Positions 19,051 to 30,435 of a DNA stretch of 64,000 nt are shown one piece after another. Source of the DNA: Cupriavidus sp. D384 (GTDB lineage Bacteria > Pseudomonadota > Gammaproteobacteria > Burkholderiales > Burkholderiaceae); contig NZ_BBQI01000010.1 in NCBI RefSeq assembly GCF_001652915.1, positions 16,073-80,072 of the forward strand, written 5' to 3'. Positions within the stretch are counted from its first letter, which is position 1. Each line of letters begins with the position of its first letter. The translations under genes and the position numbers were made by a program. The notes below the pieces were generated by a model. That model was not told the DNA's origin and searched no databases. It worked only from the letters and a program-made list of their open reading frames with translations.

Positions 19051-20609
19051 GCTGCTTCTTCCTCGCTGTCCTTGATGTTGCTGTTCCGGATGTCATTGCC
19101 GCCGACGCCGCCAGCCGGCGCCTGCGCACCATCCTTGATTTCCTCGTAGCGATGCCACAGATGGATCGCCGCATAGGCCCGCCAAGGTGCCCATTGCGCG
19201 GTCTTTGCCTGCATCGCCCGCACGGTGCTGACGTCCAGCACCTTGCGCAGTGCGTAGTCGGTGCCGGGGAAGGCATCGGGCCAGCCCAGCGCGCGCATGG
19301 CTACGTATTGCGCCGTCCAGTCACCGATGCCTTCGATCGCGCAAAGCCGCGCGACGGTGTCGTCCGGCGCCGCATGCGGATCGAGCCGGATCTCGCCGGC
19401 TGCCACCTGCCGTGCCAGCGCCCTGATCGCACGGATCTTCGGCACCGATACCCCGGCCGCCTGGTAATCGGCATCGGGCAGCGCGGCCAGCGCCTGCGCG
19501 GTGGGGAAGGCATGGGTCAGCGGCGCCGCCGGATCGGGGCCGCCCGGATGCGCCAGGCCCGCCAGCGCTTGCGCTGGCAACGGTTCGCCAGCGATGCGTA
19601 CCAGCCGCGCCAGAATGCGGCGCGCCTGCACCACCGAAATCACCTGTCCGACGATGGCCCGCACTGCAATCTCCAGCCCGTCGAACGTGCCCGGCAGGCG
19701 CATGCCCGGCGTGCCCGCCGCCAGTTCGCCCAGGTGGGCGTCCACGATATCGGGCCGGCAACCCAGGTCGCACAGGCGGCGCACCTTGCCCAGCGCCTGC
19801 GGAATCACGTGCGCCAGCGAGCCGGACAACGTGACCCGCACCACCGTGCGCTTTGGCACGTGTTCCAGCCGCACCCAGCCGAGGTGCCGGTGGCCGCCCG
19901 CCTCGATGGCGATGGTGCGCGTGTAGACCTCGCCGTGACACTGGTCGATGCCGTCGACGGCCCGCACTGCCAGGAAGCCCAGCCATTCGGCCCAGGCCAG
20001 CGGCGGACGATAGCCGAGCTCGAAAACCAGGCGATCGGCCATGCCGTCGGCAGCCCGCTTGCGCATCGCCAGTGGCGTCAGGCCATAGCGCTCCTTGAGC
20101 ACGTCGTTGAAGCGGCGCACGCTGCCAAACCCGGCCGCCAGCGCCACTTCGGTCACGGGCAGCGCGGTATCGGTCAGCAGGCGCTTGGCCAGCAGCAGCT
20201 TCTGCGTCTGCGCATATTCATGCACCGACACGCCAAACTCGGCATCGAACAACCGGCGCAGGTGACGCTCGGTCACGCCGATCCGCGCGGCCAGCTGTGC
20301 CACGCCGGCGCCCGTCATGAAACCTTCGTCGATCAGTGTGGCAGCGGCCTGCGCCAGCCGCCCGGAGATGTCGGCCAGGCCATGGCCCGGGGCCAGTTCC
20401 GGACGGCAGCGGAGGCACGGCCGGAAGCCATGCTTTTCCGCTGCCGCGGCGGATTCGTAGAACGTGCAGTTTTCGCGCTTCGGCGTGCGCACCGCGCAGA
20501 TCGGCCGGCAGTACACGCCCGTTGACGACACGCCTACGAAGAAGCGTCCGTCGAAGCGGCGGTCGTGTGACGCAACGGCCTTGTAGCAGGTGTCGGGATC
20601 GAGTTCCAT
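19047..20609 (-). CDS. ada: Ada-AlkA fusion: methyl-phosphotriester sensor/AraC regulator and 3-methyladenine glycosylase
   Basis: 520-residue fusion. An Ada zinc domain has ligands Cys34, Cys38, Cys65 and Cys68 (CRPIC and CLRC), where Cys34 would accept methyl from phosphotriesters. Next is an AraC-type HTH (VTERHLRRLFDAEFGVSVHE). The C-terminal half is AlkA glycosylase, with its N-terminal fold (FELGYRPPLAWAEWLGFLAV) and helix-hairpin-helix AIEGIGDWTAQYVAMRALG followed by the catalytic Asp in FPGTDYALRK. The Ada C-terminal methyltransferase domain is absent and encoded separately by ogt just downstream. ATG at 20609 is preferred; 20618 is possible. Expected to be an alkylation-inducible autoregulator. 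Confidence 0.95.
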   Translation of the reverse strand: MELDPDTCYKAVASHDRRFDGRFFVGVSSTGVYCRPICAVRTPKRENCTFYESAAAAEKHGFRPCLRCRPELAPGHGLADISGRLAQAAATLIDEGFMTGAGVAQLAARIGVTERHLRRLFDAEFGVSVHEYAQTQKLLLAKRLLTDTALPVTEVALAAGFGSVRRFNDVLKERYGLTPLAMRKRAADGMADRLVFELGYRPPLAWAEWLGFLAVRAVDGIDQCHGEVYTRTIAIEAGGHRHLGWVRLEHVPKRTVVRVTLSGSLAHVIPQALGKVRRLCDLGCRPDIVDAHLGELAAGTPGMRLPGTFDGLEIAVRAIVGQVISVVQARRILARLVRIAGEPLPAQALAGLAHPGGPDPAAPLTHAFPTAQALAALPDADYQAAGVSVPKIRAIRALARQVAAGEIRLDPHAAPDDTVARLCAIEGIGDWTAQYVAMRALGWPDAFPGTDYALRKVLDVSTVRAMQAKTAQWAPWRAYAAIHLWHRYEEIKDGAQAPAGGVGGNDIRNSNIKDSEEEAA

Positions 20610-20798
20610 GGCCTGCATCCTACGCCAGGGCGGCGCGCCGGATGCGCTGGAATCGGACATTCTCCTGAAACCGTTCCGGAGGAATGGCGACGTCACTTTG
20701 CGCCCGATTCTGAAAGTGCGGTCGACCGCGTTGCACGGCACGCCGCTAAGGCTAGAATCTGCTCACCTGCGGCGTTGCGCGCCGCTTCTGGAGTTTGC

Positions 20799-23663
<2,865 letters not shown>

Positions 23664-23712
23664 GCCGTCCGGGGACGCGACCCCACGCGGCCCTTGAGAC
23701 AACCGCCCGATC

Positions 23713-23730
23713 ACTGTATATTTATACAGT
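23713..23730. promoter_or_regulatory. LexA-type SOS box
   Basis: ACTGTATATTTATACAGT contains CTGT-N8-ACAG with an A/T-only spacer, a perfect match to the proteobacterial LexA consensus. It sits 24 bases upstream of the ATG at 23754, where a bound repressor would block transcription. Confidence 0.8.
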
Positions 23731-23753
23731 CCTTTTTGTGACTTGAGGTATGG

Positions 23754-24125
23754 ATGTCAATTGTGCGAGCTGGCAGCAAGGCGGAAGCGCTCAGGCTTCT
23801 GGCCTCGGAGCAGGCGCTTGGGCTTGAGCTGGACTATGAGACCGGATGGCAGGATGCCATCGAGCTCGGCCGGCTGGGCGAGAAGCGCGGCATCAAGGTG
23901 CAATATCGCGGACAGGAAAGTATCGCCGTCCGCTCACGTGAAGCCCTGCTTGAAGGGCTGAGCAGGCCCAAGACCACGTTCCGGCAGCGCAACCTGTACT
24001 GCCAGTTCGACCTGGGCCTGCTGGCCGATCGGGATTTGCTGGACCTTGAAGCCAAGGCATCGCGCCTTGGCGACTACATCCTGGCGGGCCATCTGCTGCG
24101 AGAAGTCGACACGATCTGGGCCTGA
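23754..24125 (+). CDS. Unknown small protein, candidate SOS-regulated gene
   Basis: 123-residue soluble protein I do not recognise: MSIVRAGSKAEALRLLASEQ at the start, an acidic middle (LELDYETGWQDAIELG) and a Leu-rich helical end (ADRDLLDLEAKASRLGDYI). No membrane segment, signal or Cys cluster is visible. GAGG at 23745-23748 lies five bases before the ATG. The perfect LexA box directly upstream suggests DNA-damage induction, which is inference. No neighbouring repair or phage gene shares the operon. Confidence 0.8.
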   Translation: MSIVRAGSKAEALRLLASEQALGLELDYETGWQDAIELGRLGEKRGIKVQYRGQESIAVRSREALLEGLSRPKTTFRQRNLYCQFDLGLLADRDLLDLEAKASRLGDYILAGHLLREVDTIWA

Positions 24126-24163
24126 GCCCCGATCATCGGCGCGGCGTCAACGCGTCGCGCGGC

Positions 24164-24712
24164 TTACTGCCAGACGCGCGTGGCGCCGGCCCAGCGCGCG
24201 GCCGCCGACACGTGCATCAGCGCGCAGTCGGCCTCGGTGGCGGGCAGGGTGGGCTCGGCAGCGGTTGTCACGTTGGAACACAACACCGCCGTGACCAGCG
24301 TCTTGATATGGCCGCGCCCGGTATCGGCAAGCTCGGCCAGGCGATCGTATCCGTCGAGCACGATCAGGCTGTCGCCGGCACGCGAATCAAGATCCAGCGA
24401 GTAGAGATGGTCGCATTCGCAGCGCATGGTGCCGCCCGCCACCGCCACGACAATGGCGCTGGGCAGCGCCAGTCCGCAATCGCGCACGGCGTGGCGCAGG
24501 CGGTCGAGGTGTGCCTGGGCACGATAGTCGCGTGCCGAATGCGTCGGCTCGGGGCCGTTCGACAGTGCCATCAACGTGTCGGCCGACACCACCAGCGTGT
24601 AGGCCTGCAGCGTGGTGCGATACGTCGCCACCACGGCGCGCAGGCGATGCACTGCGCCGTGGTTGTCTGCAGCGGCCATCCCCTGTGGGGCCGCAACCTG
24701 GATCTTGCTCAT
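24164..24712 (-). CDS. Hypothetical protein
   Basis: 182-residue protein of unknown function, starting MSKIQVAAPQGMAAADNHGA. The middle has a beta-rich stretch with a CEC pair (AGGTMRCECDHLYSLDLDSR) and a helical region AHLDRLRHAVRDCGLALP. No signal peptide or membrane helix. It is codirectional with and 44 bases downstream of the acyl-CoA dehydrogenase gene, so possibly cotranscribed with it. Codon use is typical of the genome, which supports it being real. Confidence 0.65.
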   Translation of the reverse strand: MSKIQVAAPQGMAAADNHGAVHRLRAVVATYRTTLQAYTLVVSADTLMALSNGPEPTHSARDYRAQAHLDRLRHAVRDCGLALPSAIVVAVAGGTMRCECDHLYSLDLDSRAGDSLIVLDGYDRLAELADTGRGHIKTLVTAVLCSNVTTAAEPTLPATEADCALMHVSAAARWAGATRVWQ

Positions 24713-24756
24713 CCTGTCTCCTATCCCCTTGGGTCAGTCCGCTGCGTTCAGCCGGA

Positions 24757-25914
24757 TCAGTCGCGCAGCAGCTGCTTGGCGATGATCAGTTGCTGGATCT
24801 GCGTGGTGCCTTCGTACAGGCGCAGCAGGCGCACATCGCGGTAGAACCGCTCGGCCTTGTATTCGGCGATGTAGCCGGCGCCGCCGTGGATCTGCACGGC
24901 GCGATCGGCCACGCGGCCCACCATTTCGGTACAGAACATCTTGGTGCAGGACGCCAGCATGCTCACCTCGGGGTCGCTCTGGCCGGCCGGCTTGGCGTCG
25001 TAGCGCTGCGCGCAGTCGCGCACCATCGACAGGCCGGCGTACAGTTCGGCCTGGCTGTCGGCCAGCATGGCCTGGATCAGCTGGAAGTCGCCAATCGGCT
25101 TGCCGAACTGCTTGCGCTCCTTCGCATAGGCCACGGCATCGGTAATCAGGCGATGTGCCATGCCGCAAGCCAGCGCGGAGATATGCAGGCGGCCACGATC
25201 CAGCACCTTCATGGCCGTCTTGAAGCCCACGCCCGGCACGCCACCGATGATGTTCGCGGCCGGCACGCGCACGTTTTCGAGCACCACGTCGCACGTCTTG
25301 GTGCCGCGCTGGCCCATCTTCTTGTCGGGCTTGCCCAGCGAGATGCCCGGGGTGTCGGCCGGTACGATGAACGACGAAATGCCCGAGGCACCGGGGCCGC
25401 CCGTGCGGGCCATCAGCGTGAAGGCGCCGGCGCGCGGGGCGTTGGTGATGAACCGCTTGGTGCCGTTGATGACGTAGTGGTCGCCATCCAGCTCGGCACG
25501 CGTCTGCAGCGATGCGGCGTCCGAACCGGCGTTCGGTTCGGTCAGCGCGAAGGAGATGACCAGTTCGCCGCTGGCGATCTTGGGCAGGTAGGTCTGCTTC
25601 TGCTCTTCCGTGCCATCCATCAGGATGCCCTGCGAGCCAATGCCCACGTTGGTGCCGAAGACCGAGCGGAACGCGAAGGCCGTGTGGCCGAGGTCATAGA
25701 CCACATCGCATTCCTGCGACATCGACAGGCCGATGCCACCGTAGTTTTCCGGGATGGAGATGCCGAACAGGCCCATCTCCTTCATGTCGGCCACGATGTC
25801 GGCCGGCACGTCATCGATTTCCTCGAGAGTATCTTCGGCCGGCTTCAGGCGCTCATCGATGAAACGCTGCACGGACGCGCGCAGCAGGGAAAAGGATTCG
25901 GCGTCGAGGGCCAT
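24757..25914 (-). CDS. Acyl-CoA dehydrogenase
   Basis: 385-residue FAD flavoenzyme that introduces the alpha-beta double bond into acyl-CoA. Family signatures are ALTEPNAGSDAASLQT (FAD/substrate), GRLHISALACGMAHR, and YAKERKQFGKPIGDFQ with QIHGGAGYIAEY near the end. The catalytic Glu is expected in YEGTTQIQQLIIAK. Chain-length preference cannot be read; branched-chain/short-chain types look similar. Start MALDAESFSLL at 25914 has GGAGA six bases upstream. The promoter region carries TTTGACAAT repeats. Confidence 0.94.
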   Translation of the reverse strand: MALDAESFSLLRASVQRFIDERLKPAEDTLEEIDDVPADIVADMKEMGLFGISIPENYGGIGLSMSQECDVVYDLGHTAFAFRSVFGTNVGIGSQGILMDGTEEQKQTYLPKIASGELVISFALTEPNAGSDAASLQTRAELDGDHYVINGTKRFITNAPRAGAFTLMARTGGPGASGISSFIVPADTPGISLGKPDKKMGQRGTKTCDVVLENVRVPAANIIGGVPGVGFKTAMKVLDRGRLHISALACGMAHRLITDAVAYAKERKQFGKPIGDFQLIQAMLADSQAELYAGLSMVRDCAQRYDAKPAGQSDPEVSMLASCTKMFCTEMVGRVADRAVQIHGGAGYIAEYKAERFYRDVRLLRLYEGTTQIQQLIIAKQLLRD

Positions 25915-25975
25915 GACAGTCTCCGGGTGAGTCGGTACAACAACAATGGCCGCCAATGGTACGCCGACCATCGAT

Positions 25976-26025
25976 TTTGACAATCCACGCCAACTTGGAC
26001 AGAACCGTCAAGATAATTTGACAAT
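25976..26025. promoter_or_regulatory. TTTGACAAT direct repeats upstream of acyl-CoA dehydrogenase
   Basis: TTTGACAAT occurs at 25976-25984 and 26017-26025, 41 bases apart. The second copy is also half of the inverted repeat GTCAA-N6-TTGAC (26007-26022). The block is A+T-rich and lies upstream of the gene starting at 25914, consistent with a regulator site. The regulator is unknown. Confidence 0.35.
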
Positions 26026-26038
26026 AGCCAGAAAGGCT

Positions 26039-26371
26039 CTATTGGTCACATTTCTTGCGGGCCAGCGACTCACGCGTATAGCCATGACTCACCCTTAGCT
26101 GGTGTTCGATCTCGTCGGCCTGGTCCAGGCAGGCGAACACCAGGTCGTCCCGAAATTTCTGCGTGACACCGCGCAGGCGCGGGGCTTCATAGGAAATCTG
26201 CCGCGCGCGGCAGCGCAGGAACAGCAGCGTTTCCTCGGAGGCCGTCCGCAGCTGCGCCTTGTTGATGCGCTGGCACTGCACGAGGTTGGGATCGCCCTCG
26301 GCCAGCACGGCCACGGCGGGGAGCCACAGCAACGGGGCCAGCAGGAATGGCAGGAAGCGCAGATTGGACAT
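26039..26371 (-). CDS. Exported hypothetical protein
   Basis: 110-residue small secreted protein. Residues 1-26 (MSNLRFLPFLLAPLLWLPAVAV onward) form a strong signal peptide. The mature part is charged and helical with four Cys (QCQRINKAQL, FLRCRARQ, FACLDQAD, KKCDQ), suggesting two disulfides in the periplasm. No family recognised. A TTG two codons upstream is a possible alternative start. It is divergent from the MHS permease. Confidence 0.65.
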   Translation of the reverse strand: MSNLRFLPFLLAPLLWLPAVAVLAEGDPNLVQCQRINKAQLRTASEETLLFLRCRARQISYEAPRLRGVTQKFRDDLVFACLDQADEIEHQLRVSHGYTRESLARKKCDQ

Positions 26372-26754
26372 TGACAAGGGAGTTGAAAGGCACGGCGTTC
26401 AGAATCGAACTGCATGATTGCGCAGCCGTGCGGCCCACGCAAGCCGGTGCTGTGACCGATGTCATGGGTCAGGATTTTCGTGCCGCCACGGTGCGTTTTG
26501 TAAAAACTCTATTCAGCCCGTCGGACAATGCGGCGCAAAACCCCTGCTGGCAAGGCATTTGCAATACGCAGGCGGCACAATGAAAGCCGCCCCCCTTGGG
26601 TGGCCGGCCGTTCCGCGCTACGCTGGGCGGGCACACGGGCCCGACTTGCGACGCCCCAGGCCGGCATGGCGGTTTTGCCGATTCACGTCGCACCTCGCTC
26701 TCCTCGTCCGTACCCAGCGGCTCCCCCGCCGCCAAGCCAAGAACAGAAGGTCCT
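26372..26754. other. Intergenic region without a recognised gene
   Basis: 383 bases between the divergent exported protein and the permease. It holds an A+T-richer patch (TTTTGTAAAAACTC near 26498) that could serve a promoter, and AGAAGG before the permease ATG. No convincing -35/-10 pair, repeat or RNA structure was found. Confidence 0.5.
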
Positions 26755-28068
26755 ATGACAGACATCGCCTCCTCCGCCGTCAACGGCACGGCACCGTCCC
26801 CCGAAGAAACCAGAAAGCGCGTCTTTGCCATCGTGGCCGCGTCGTCGGGCAACCTCGTGGAATGGTTCGACTTCTATATCTACGCATTCAGCGCGATCTA
26901 TTTCGCGCCGGCCTTCTTCCCGAAGGGCGACCCTACGGCACAGCTGCTGAACACCGCCGGCGTGTTTGCGGCGGGCTTCCTGATGCGGCCGATCGGCGGC
27001 TGGCTGTTTGGCCGCATCGCCGACCGCAACGGCCGCAAGAACTCGCTGCTGATCTCGGTGGTCATGATGTGCTTCGGCTCGCTGCTGATTGCCTGCCTGC
27101 CCACCTACGCGTCCATCGGCAACTGGGCGCCAGCGCTGCTGCTGGTGGCGCGGCTGCTGCAGGGCCTGTCGGTCGGCGGCGAATACGGCACCACCGCCAC
27201 CTACATGAGCGAAGTGGCGCTCAAGGGCAGGCGCGGGTTCTTCTCGTCGTTCCAGTACGTGACCCTGATCGGCGGCCAGTTGCTGGCGGTGCTGGTCATC
27301 GTGCTTCTGGAACAGTTGCTGACCGAAGCCGAACTGAAATCCTACGGCTGGCGCATTCCGTTCGTGGTGGGCGCCGTCACGGCCGTCGTGGCGTTGTTGC
27401 TGCGCCGCACGCTGCATGAGACCACCACCGCGCAGCAGCGCAACAGCAAGGAAGCGGGCACCGTGAGCGAGATCTTCCGCCATCACAAGGCCGCGTTCTT
27501 CACCGTGCTCGGCTATACGGCCGGCGGGTCGCTGATCTTCTACACGTTCACCACGTACATGCAGAAGTTCCTGGTCAACACGGCCCACCTGCCGATCAAG
27601 ACCACCAGCTACGTGATGACGGTCTGCCTGTTCCTCTACATGTGCATGCAGCCGTTCTTCGGCGCGCTGTCCGACCGCATCGGCCGCCGCCACAACATGA
27701 TGCTGTTTGGCGCGCTGGGCACCATCGCCACGGTGCCGATCCTGACCGCGCTGAAGACGGTTTCCAGCCCGGAACTGGCCGGCCTGCTGATCTGCGTGGC
27801 GCTGGCCATCGTCAGCTTCTATACGTCGATCAGCGGCATCGTGAAGGCCGAGATGTTCCCGCCCGAAGTGCGCGCGCTGGGCGTGGGCCTGGCCTACGCC
27901 ATCGCCAATGCGCTGTTCGGCGGCACGGCCGAATACGTGGCACTGGGCCTGAAGTCGGTGGGCCACGAGACGGCGTTCTACTGGTATGTCACCGTCATGA
28001 TGGCCATCGCCTTCCTGGTCAGCCTGCGGCTGCCGCGCCAGGCGAAGTACCTGCATCACGAGCACTGA
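26755..28068 (+). CDS. MHS-family (KgtP-like) MFS carboxylate permease
   Basis: 437-residue major-facilitator permease of the metabolite:H+ symporter family, 12 helices. Signatures include [20 protein letters not shown] in helix 1, [19 protein letters not shown] in loop 2-3, [20 protein letters not shown] in helix 4 and [15 protein letters not shown] in loop 8-9. This pattern matches alpha-ketoglutarate/citrate-type permeases; substrate is inferred to be a di- or tricarboxylate. ATG at 26755 starts the homologous part. It ends at a strong terminator. Confidence 0.92.
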   Translation: MTDIASSAVNGTAPSPEETRKRVFAIVAASSGNLVEWFDFYIYAFSAIYFAPAFFPKGDPTAQLLNTAGVFAAGFLMRPIGGWLFGRIADRNGRKNSLLISVVMMCFGSLLIACLPTYASIGNWAPALLLVARLLQGLSVGGEYGTTATYMSEVALKGRRGFFSSFQYVTLIGGQLLAVLVIVLLEQLLTEAELKSYGWRIPFVVGAVTAVVALLLRRTLHETTTAQQRNSKEAGTVSEIFRHHKAAFFTVLGYTAGGSLIFYTFTTYMQKFLVNTAHLPIKTTSYVMTVCLFLYMCMQPFFGALSDRIGRRHNMMLFGALGTIATVPILTALKTVSSPELAGLLICVALAIVSFYTSISGIVKAEMFPPEVRALGVGLAYAIANALFGGTAEYVALGLKSVGHETAFYWYVTVMMAIAFLVSLRLPRQAKYLHHEH

Positions 28069-28110
28069 GACACCCGCCGAGACGCGCACGCCTGGCGTCA
28101 TGGCAAACTG

Positions 28111-28132
28111 AGGGGCCTTCGGGCCCCTTTTT
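28111..28132 (+). terminator. Intrinsic terminator after the MHS permease
   Basis: AGGGGCC (28111-28117) and GGCCCCT (28122-28128) close a UUCG tetraloop and run into TTTTT. A textbook plus-strand terminator. Confidence 0.93.
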
Positions 28133-28153
28133 CATTTCCGCGCCAGCTTCGTC

Positions 28154-29098
28154 ATGGACCTCAACGCCCTGCGCCTGTTCGTCGATATCGTCGACGCCGG
28201 CAACCTCAGCGCCGCCGCGCGCAAGCTCAAGATGACGCGCGCCAATGTCAGCTACCACCTCAAGGCGCTGGAAGAAGAACTGGGCGTGCAGTTGCTGCGC
28301 CGGACCACGCGCCACGTGGAACCCACGCCGGTGGGCGCTGGCCTCTACGAGCACGGCAGGAACATCCTGGGCGAAGTGGCGGCCGCCAATGCGCTGATCA
28401 GCAGCATGGGCAAGAGCCTGCAGGGCCATGTGCGGCTGTCGGTACCTACCGGCCTGGGGCACGCCATGCTGTCGCCGCTGCTGGTGCAGTTCAAGCAGCG
28501 CTATCCAGACATCACGCTCGACGTGGTGTTCGACAACCGCATCCACAACCTGGTCTCCGAAGATGTCGAGGTGGCGCTGCGCATCATCTCGACGCCGCCC
28601 GATTCGGTCGTGGCGACCGAGATCGGCGCGGTCGACTGGATTGTCTGCGGCGCACCGGCCTATCTGGCCGGCAGGCCGAAGCCGGCGGTGCTGGCCGACC
28701 TTGGCGCCCATGCCATCGTTTGCGCATCGCCAATCGGCCAGAAACTCAAGGCCTCGGGTATCCGCCACGCCACCGGCGAGCGCGAACAGGTGGTGCTGGC
28801 GCCCACGCTGAGTTCCGAAAACTTCGCGTTCCTGAAGGATGCGGTGGTCAGCGGCCTGGGCATCGGCATCTTTCCGCTCTATGCGGTGGGCAAGGATCTG
28901 GAAGACGGCACGTTGGTGCCGCTGCTGCCCGACTACCGCATCAGCGTGTTCGGCAGCAAGCTCTACATGCTGACGATGCCCAATCGCTACCAGACCATGG
29001 CTACGCGCTACCTGCTGACGTTCCTGAAGACCGAGCTGCAGGCAATCTGGCCTCGCATGCGCGGCGACAGTGCCTATAGTGAGAACACTCAGGACTAA
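28154..29098 (+). CDS. LysR-family transcriptional regulator
   Basis: 314-residue LysR regulator. The HTH NLSAAARKLKMTRANVSYHL is at residues 17-36, followed by ELGVQLLRRTTRHVEPTPVG. The effector domain has GHVRLSVPTGLGHAMLSPLL. The regulator follows the permease terminator on the same strand, so it has its own promoter. The target is not evident; the permease or the downstream YbaK-like gene are candidates. Confidence 0.92.
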   Translation: MDLNALRLFVDIVDAGNLSAAARKLKMTRANVSYHLKALEEELGVQLLRRTTRHVEPTPVGAGLYEHGRNILGEVAAANALISSMGKSLQGHVRLSVPTGLGHAMLSPLLVQFKQRYPDITLDVVFDNRIHNLVSEDVEVALRIISTPPDSVVATEIGAVDWIVCGAPAYLAGRPKPAVLADLGAHAIVCASPIGQKLKASGIRHATGEREQVVLAPTLSSENFAFLKDAVVSGLGIGIFPLYAVGKDLEDGTLVPLLPDYRISVFGSKLYMLTMPNRYQTMATRYLLTFLKTELQAIWPRMRGDSAYSENTQD

Positions 29099-29131
29099 AC
29101 CACGCCCAAGCGCGCGGGAAGGAAGACGATC

Positions 29132-29608
29132 ATGGCAATGGCAGGCACCCTGGCTGGCCGGCTCAGCCGCATGAACAGCCGGTTCGACATTATTCGTCAC
29201 CCCTACAGTCTCAGCAGCATGGCCACGGCGCACGCGGCACATGTACCGGGGCATCGGCTCGCCAAGACGTTGCTGCTCGAGGATGAAGGCGGCTACGTGG
29301 CCGCCGTGATCCCGTCGAACCACCATCTGCAGCTGTCGACGCTCTGCGACATGACGGGCCGCAAGCTGGTACTGGCGCACGAGGACGAGATCCGCGAAGT
29401 CTTCAAGGATTGCGATCTCGGCGCCATCCCGCCGTGCGCGATGTCGTACGGCATGCAGACCTACGTCGACGAAAGCCTGTTCGAGGAACCCGAAGTCTGG
29501 TTCGAGGCGGGCGACCACCTGGAACTGGTCCACATGGACCGCGACCAGTTCATGATGCTGATGGAAGACGCGCAGCGCGGCAAGTTCTCGCGCGTGATGA
29601 TGTCGTAG
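29132..29608 (+). CDS. YbaK/aminoacyl-tRNA deacylase-domain protein
   Basis: 158-residue YbaK/ProX-like protein that by family edits mischarged tRNAs in trans. The characteristic HVPGHRLAKTLLLEDEGGYV (Lys of the active site in AKT) and DMTGRKLVLAHEDEIREVF are present. The domain ends with GMQTYVDESLFEEPEVWFEAG. Members with this sequence pattern are often annotated only as 'YbaK/prolyl-tRNA synthetase associated', so tRNA specificity is not claimed. It is convergent with eutC. Confidence 0.88.
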   Translation: MAMAGTLAGRLSRMNSRFDIIRHPYSLSSMATAHAAHVPGHRLAKTLLLEDEGGYVAAVIPSNHHLQLSTLCDMTGRKLVLAHEDEIREVFKDCDLGAIPPCAMSYGMQTYVDESLFEEPEVWFEAGDHLELVHMDRDQFMMLMEDAQRGKFSRVMMS

Positions 29609-29623
29609 CCTTCTCCTGGCGTT

Positions 29624-30415
29624 TCACGCCCCTGGCAGCGTCGCCGCACTGGCGACGCTGTCGTCTTTCAGGTCCACGCCGGATCGCCCCAGCGCCACCG
29701 CGCCCCTTAGCAAGAACGCCAATCTGTCAGCCGCCTGCGAATAGGGCAGCCCTTCCGGCCGCACGTTCGAAATACAGTTCCGCTGCGCGTCGGTACGCCC
29801 CACACGCGGATCGTAGGTCAGGTAGATCCCGAGGCTGTCGGGCGAACTGAGCCCCGGCCGCTCGCCGATCAGCATCACCACCTGGCGCGCCTGCAGCCGT
29901 TCGCCGATCTCGTCGCCCAGCGCCACGCGCGCCTGGCGGGCCACCACCACCGGGCCGATGCGCCATGGCGGCAGCCGCGCCAGCACGGCCTGCAGCAGCG
30001 GCAGCGCGTGGCGTTGCGCGGCCAGCGCGGACAGGCCATCGGCAATCACAAAGACCACATCGTATGGCTGGGGATCGGGGGCCAGCGCTGCGCGGCTGTC
30101 GTCGTCCAGCCGGCGGCCCAGGTCGGGGCGGCGCAGGTATTCCTGGCGGTCGTGCGCGGCACTGTGGGCATGCACCACGTCCAGCCCGGCGGCCTGCAGC
30201 GCGGCGCCGATGGCCTGGGCGTCCAGTGGCAGGTGTACCGCATCGCGCGCCTGCGCATGGGCCAGCCCGAATGCCAGCACCGTGTCCGTGGTCTGGGCGT
30301 GACCTGTGCGGCCGATCGCCACGCGGGCACGCGTGAACTGGCGCAGCCGGCGCCAGGGATCTGCGGACTGCCCGGGGGGCTCCGGAGGCTTGGTGGGTGC
30401 GGGGCGGTTCGGCAT
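29624..30415 (-). CDS. eutC: Ethanolamine ammonia-lyase small subunit
   Basis: 263-residue light subunit of the adenosylcobalamin-dependent lyase that splits ethanolamine into acetaldehyde and ammonia. Typical blocks are DPWRRLRQFTRARVAIGR, HAQARDAVHLPLDAQAI, VVFVIADGLSALAAQRHA and IGERPGLSSPDSLGIYLTYD. The ATG at 30415 is chosen because AGGAG directly abuts the in-frame ATG at 30421. It follows eutB by 20 bases, forming an eutBC operon. Confidence 0.95.
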   Translation of the reverse strand: MPNRPAPTKPPEPPGQSADPWRRLRQFTRARVAIGRTGHAQTTDTVLAFGLAHAQARDAVHLPLDAQAIGAALQAAGLDVVHAHSAAHDRQEYLRRPDLGRRLDDDSRAALAPDPQPYDVVFVIADGLSALAAQRHALPLLQAVLARLPPWRIGPVVVARQARVALGDEIGERLQARQVVMLIGERPGLSSPDSLGIYLTYDPRVGRTDAQRNCISNVRPEGLPYSQAADRLAFLLRGAVALGRSGVDLKDDSVASAATLPGA

Positions 30416-30435
30416 CGGCATCTCCTGGATCGGGG

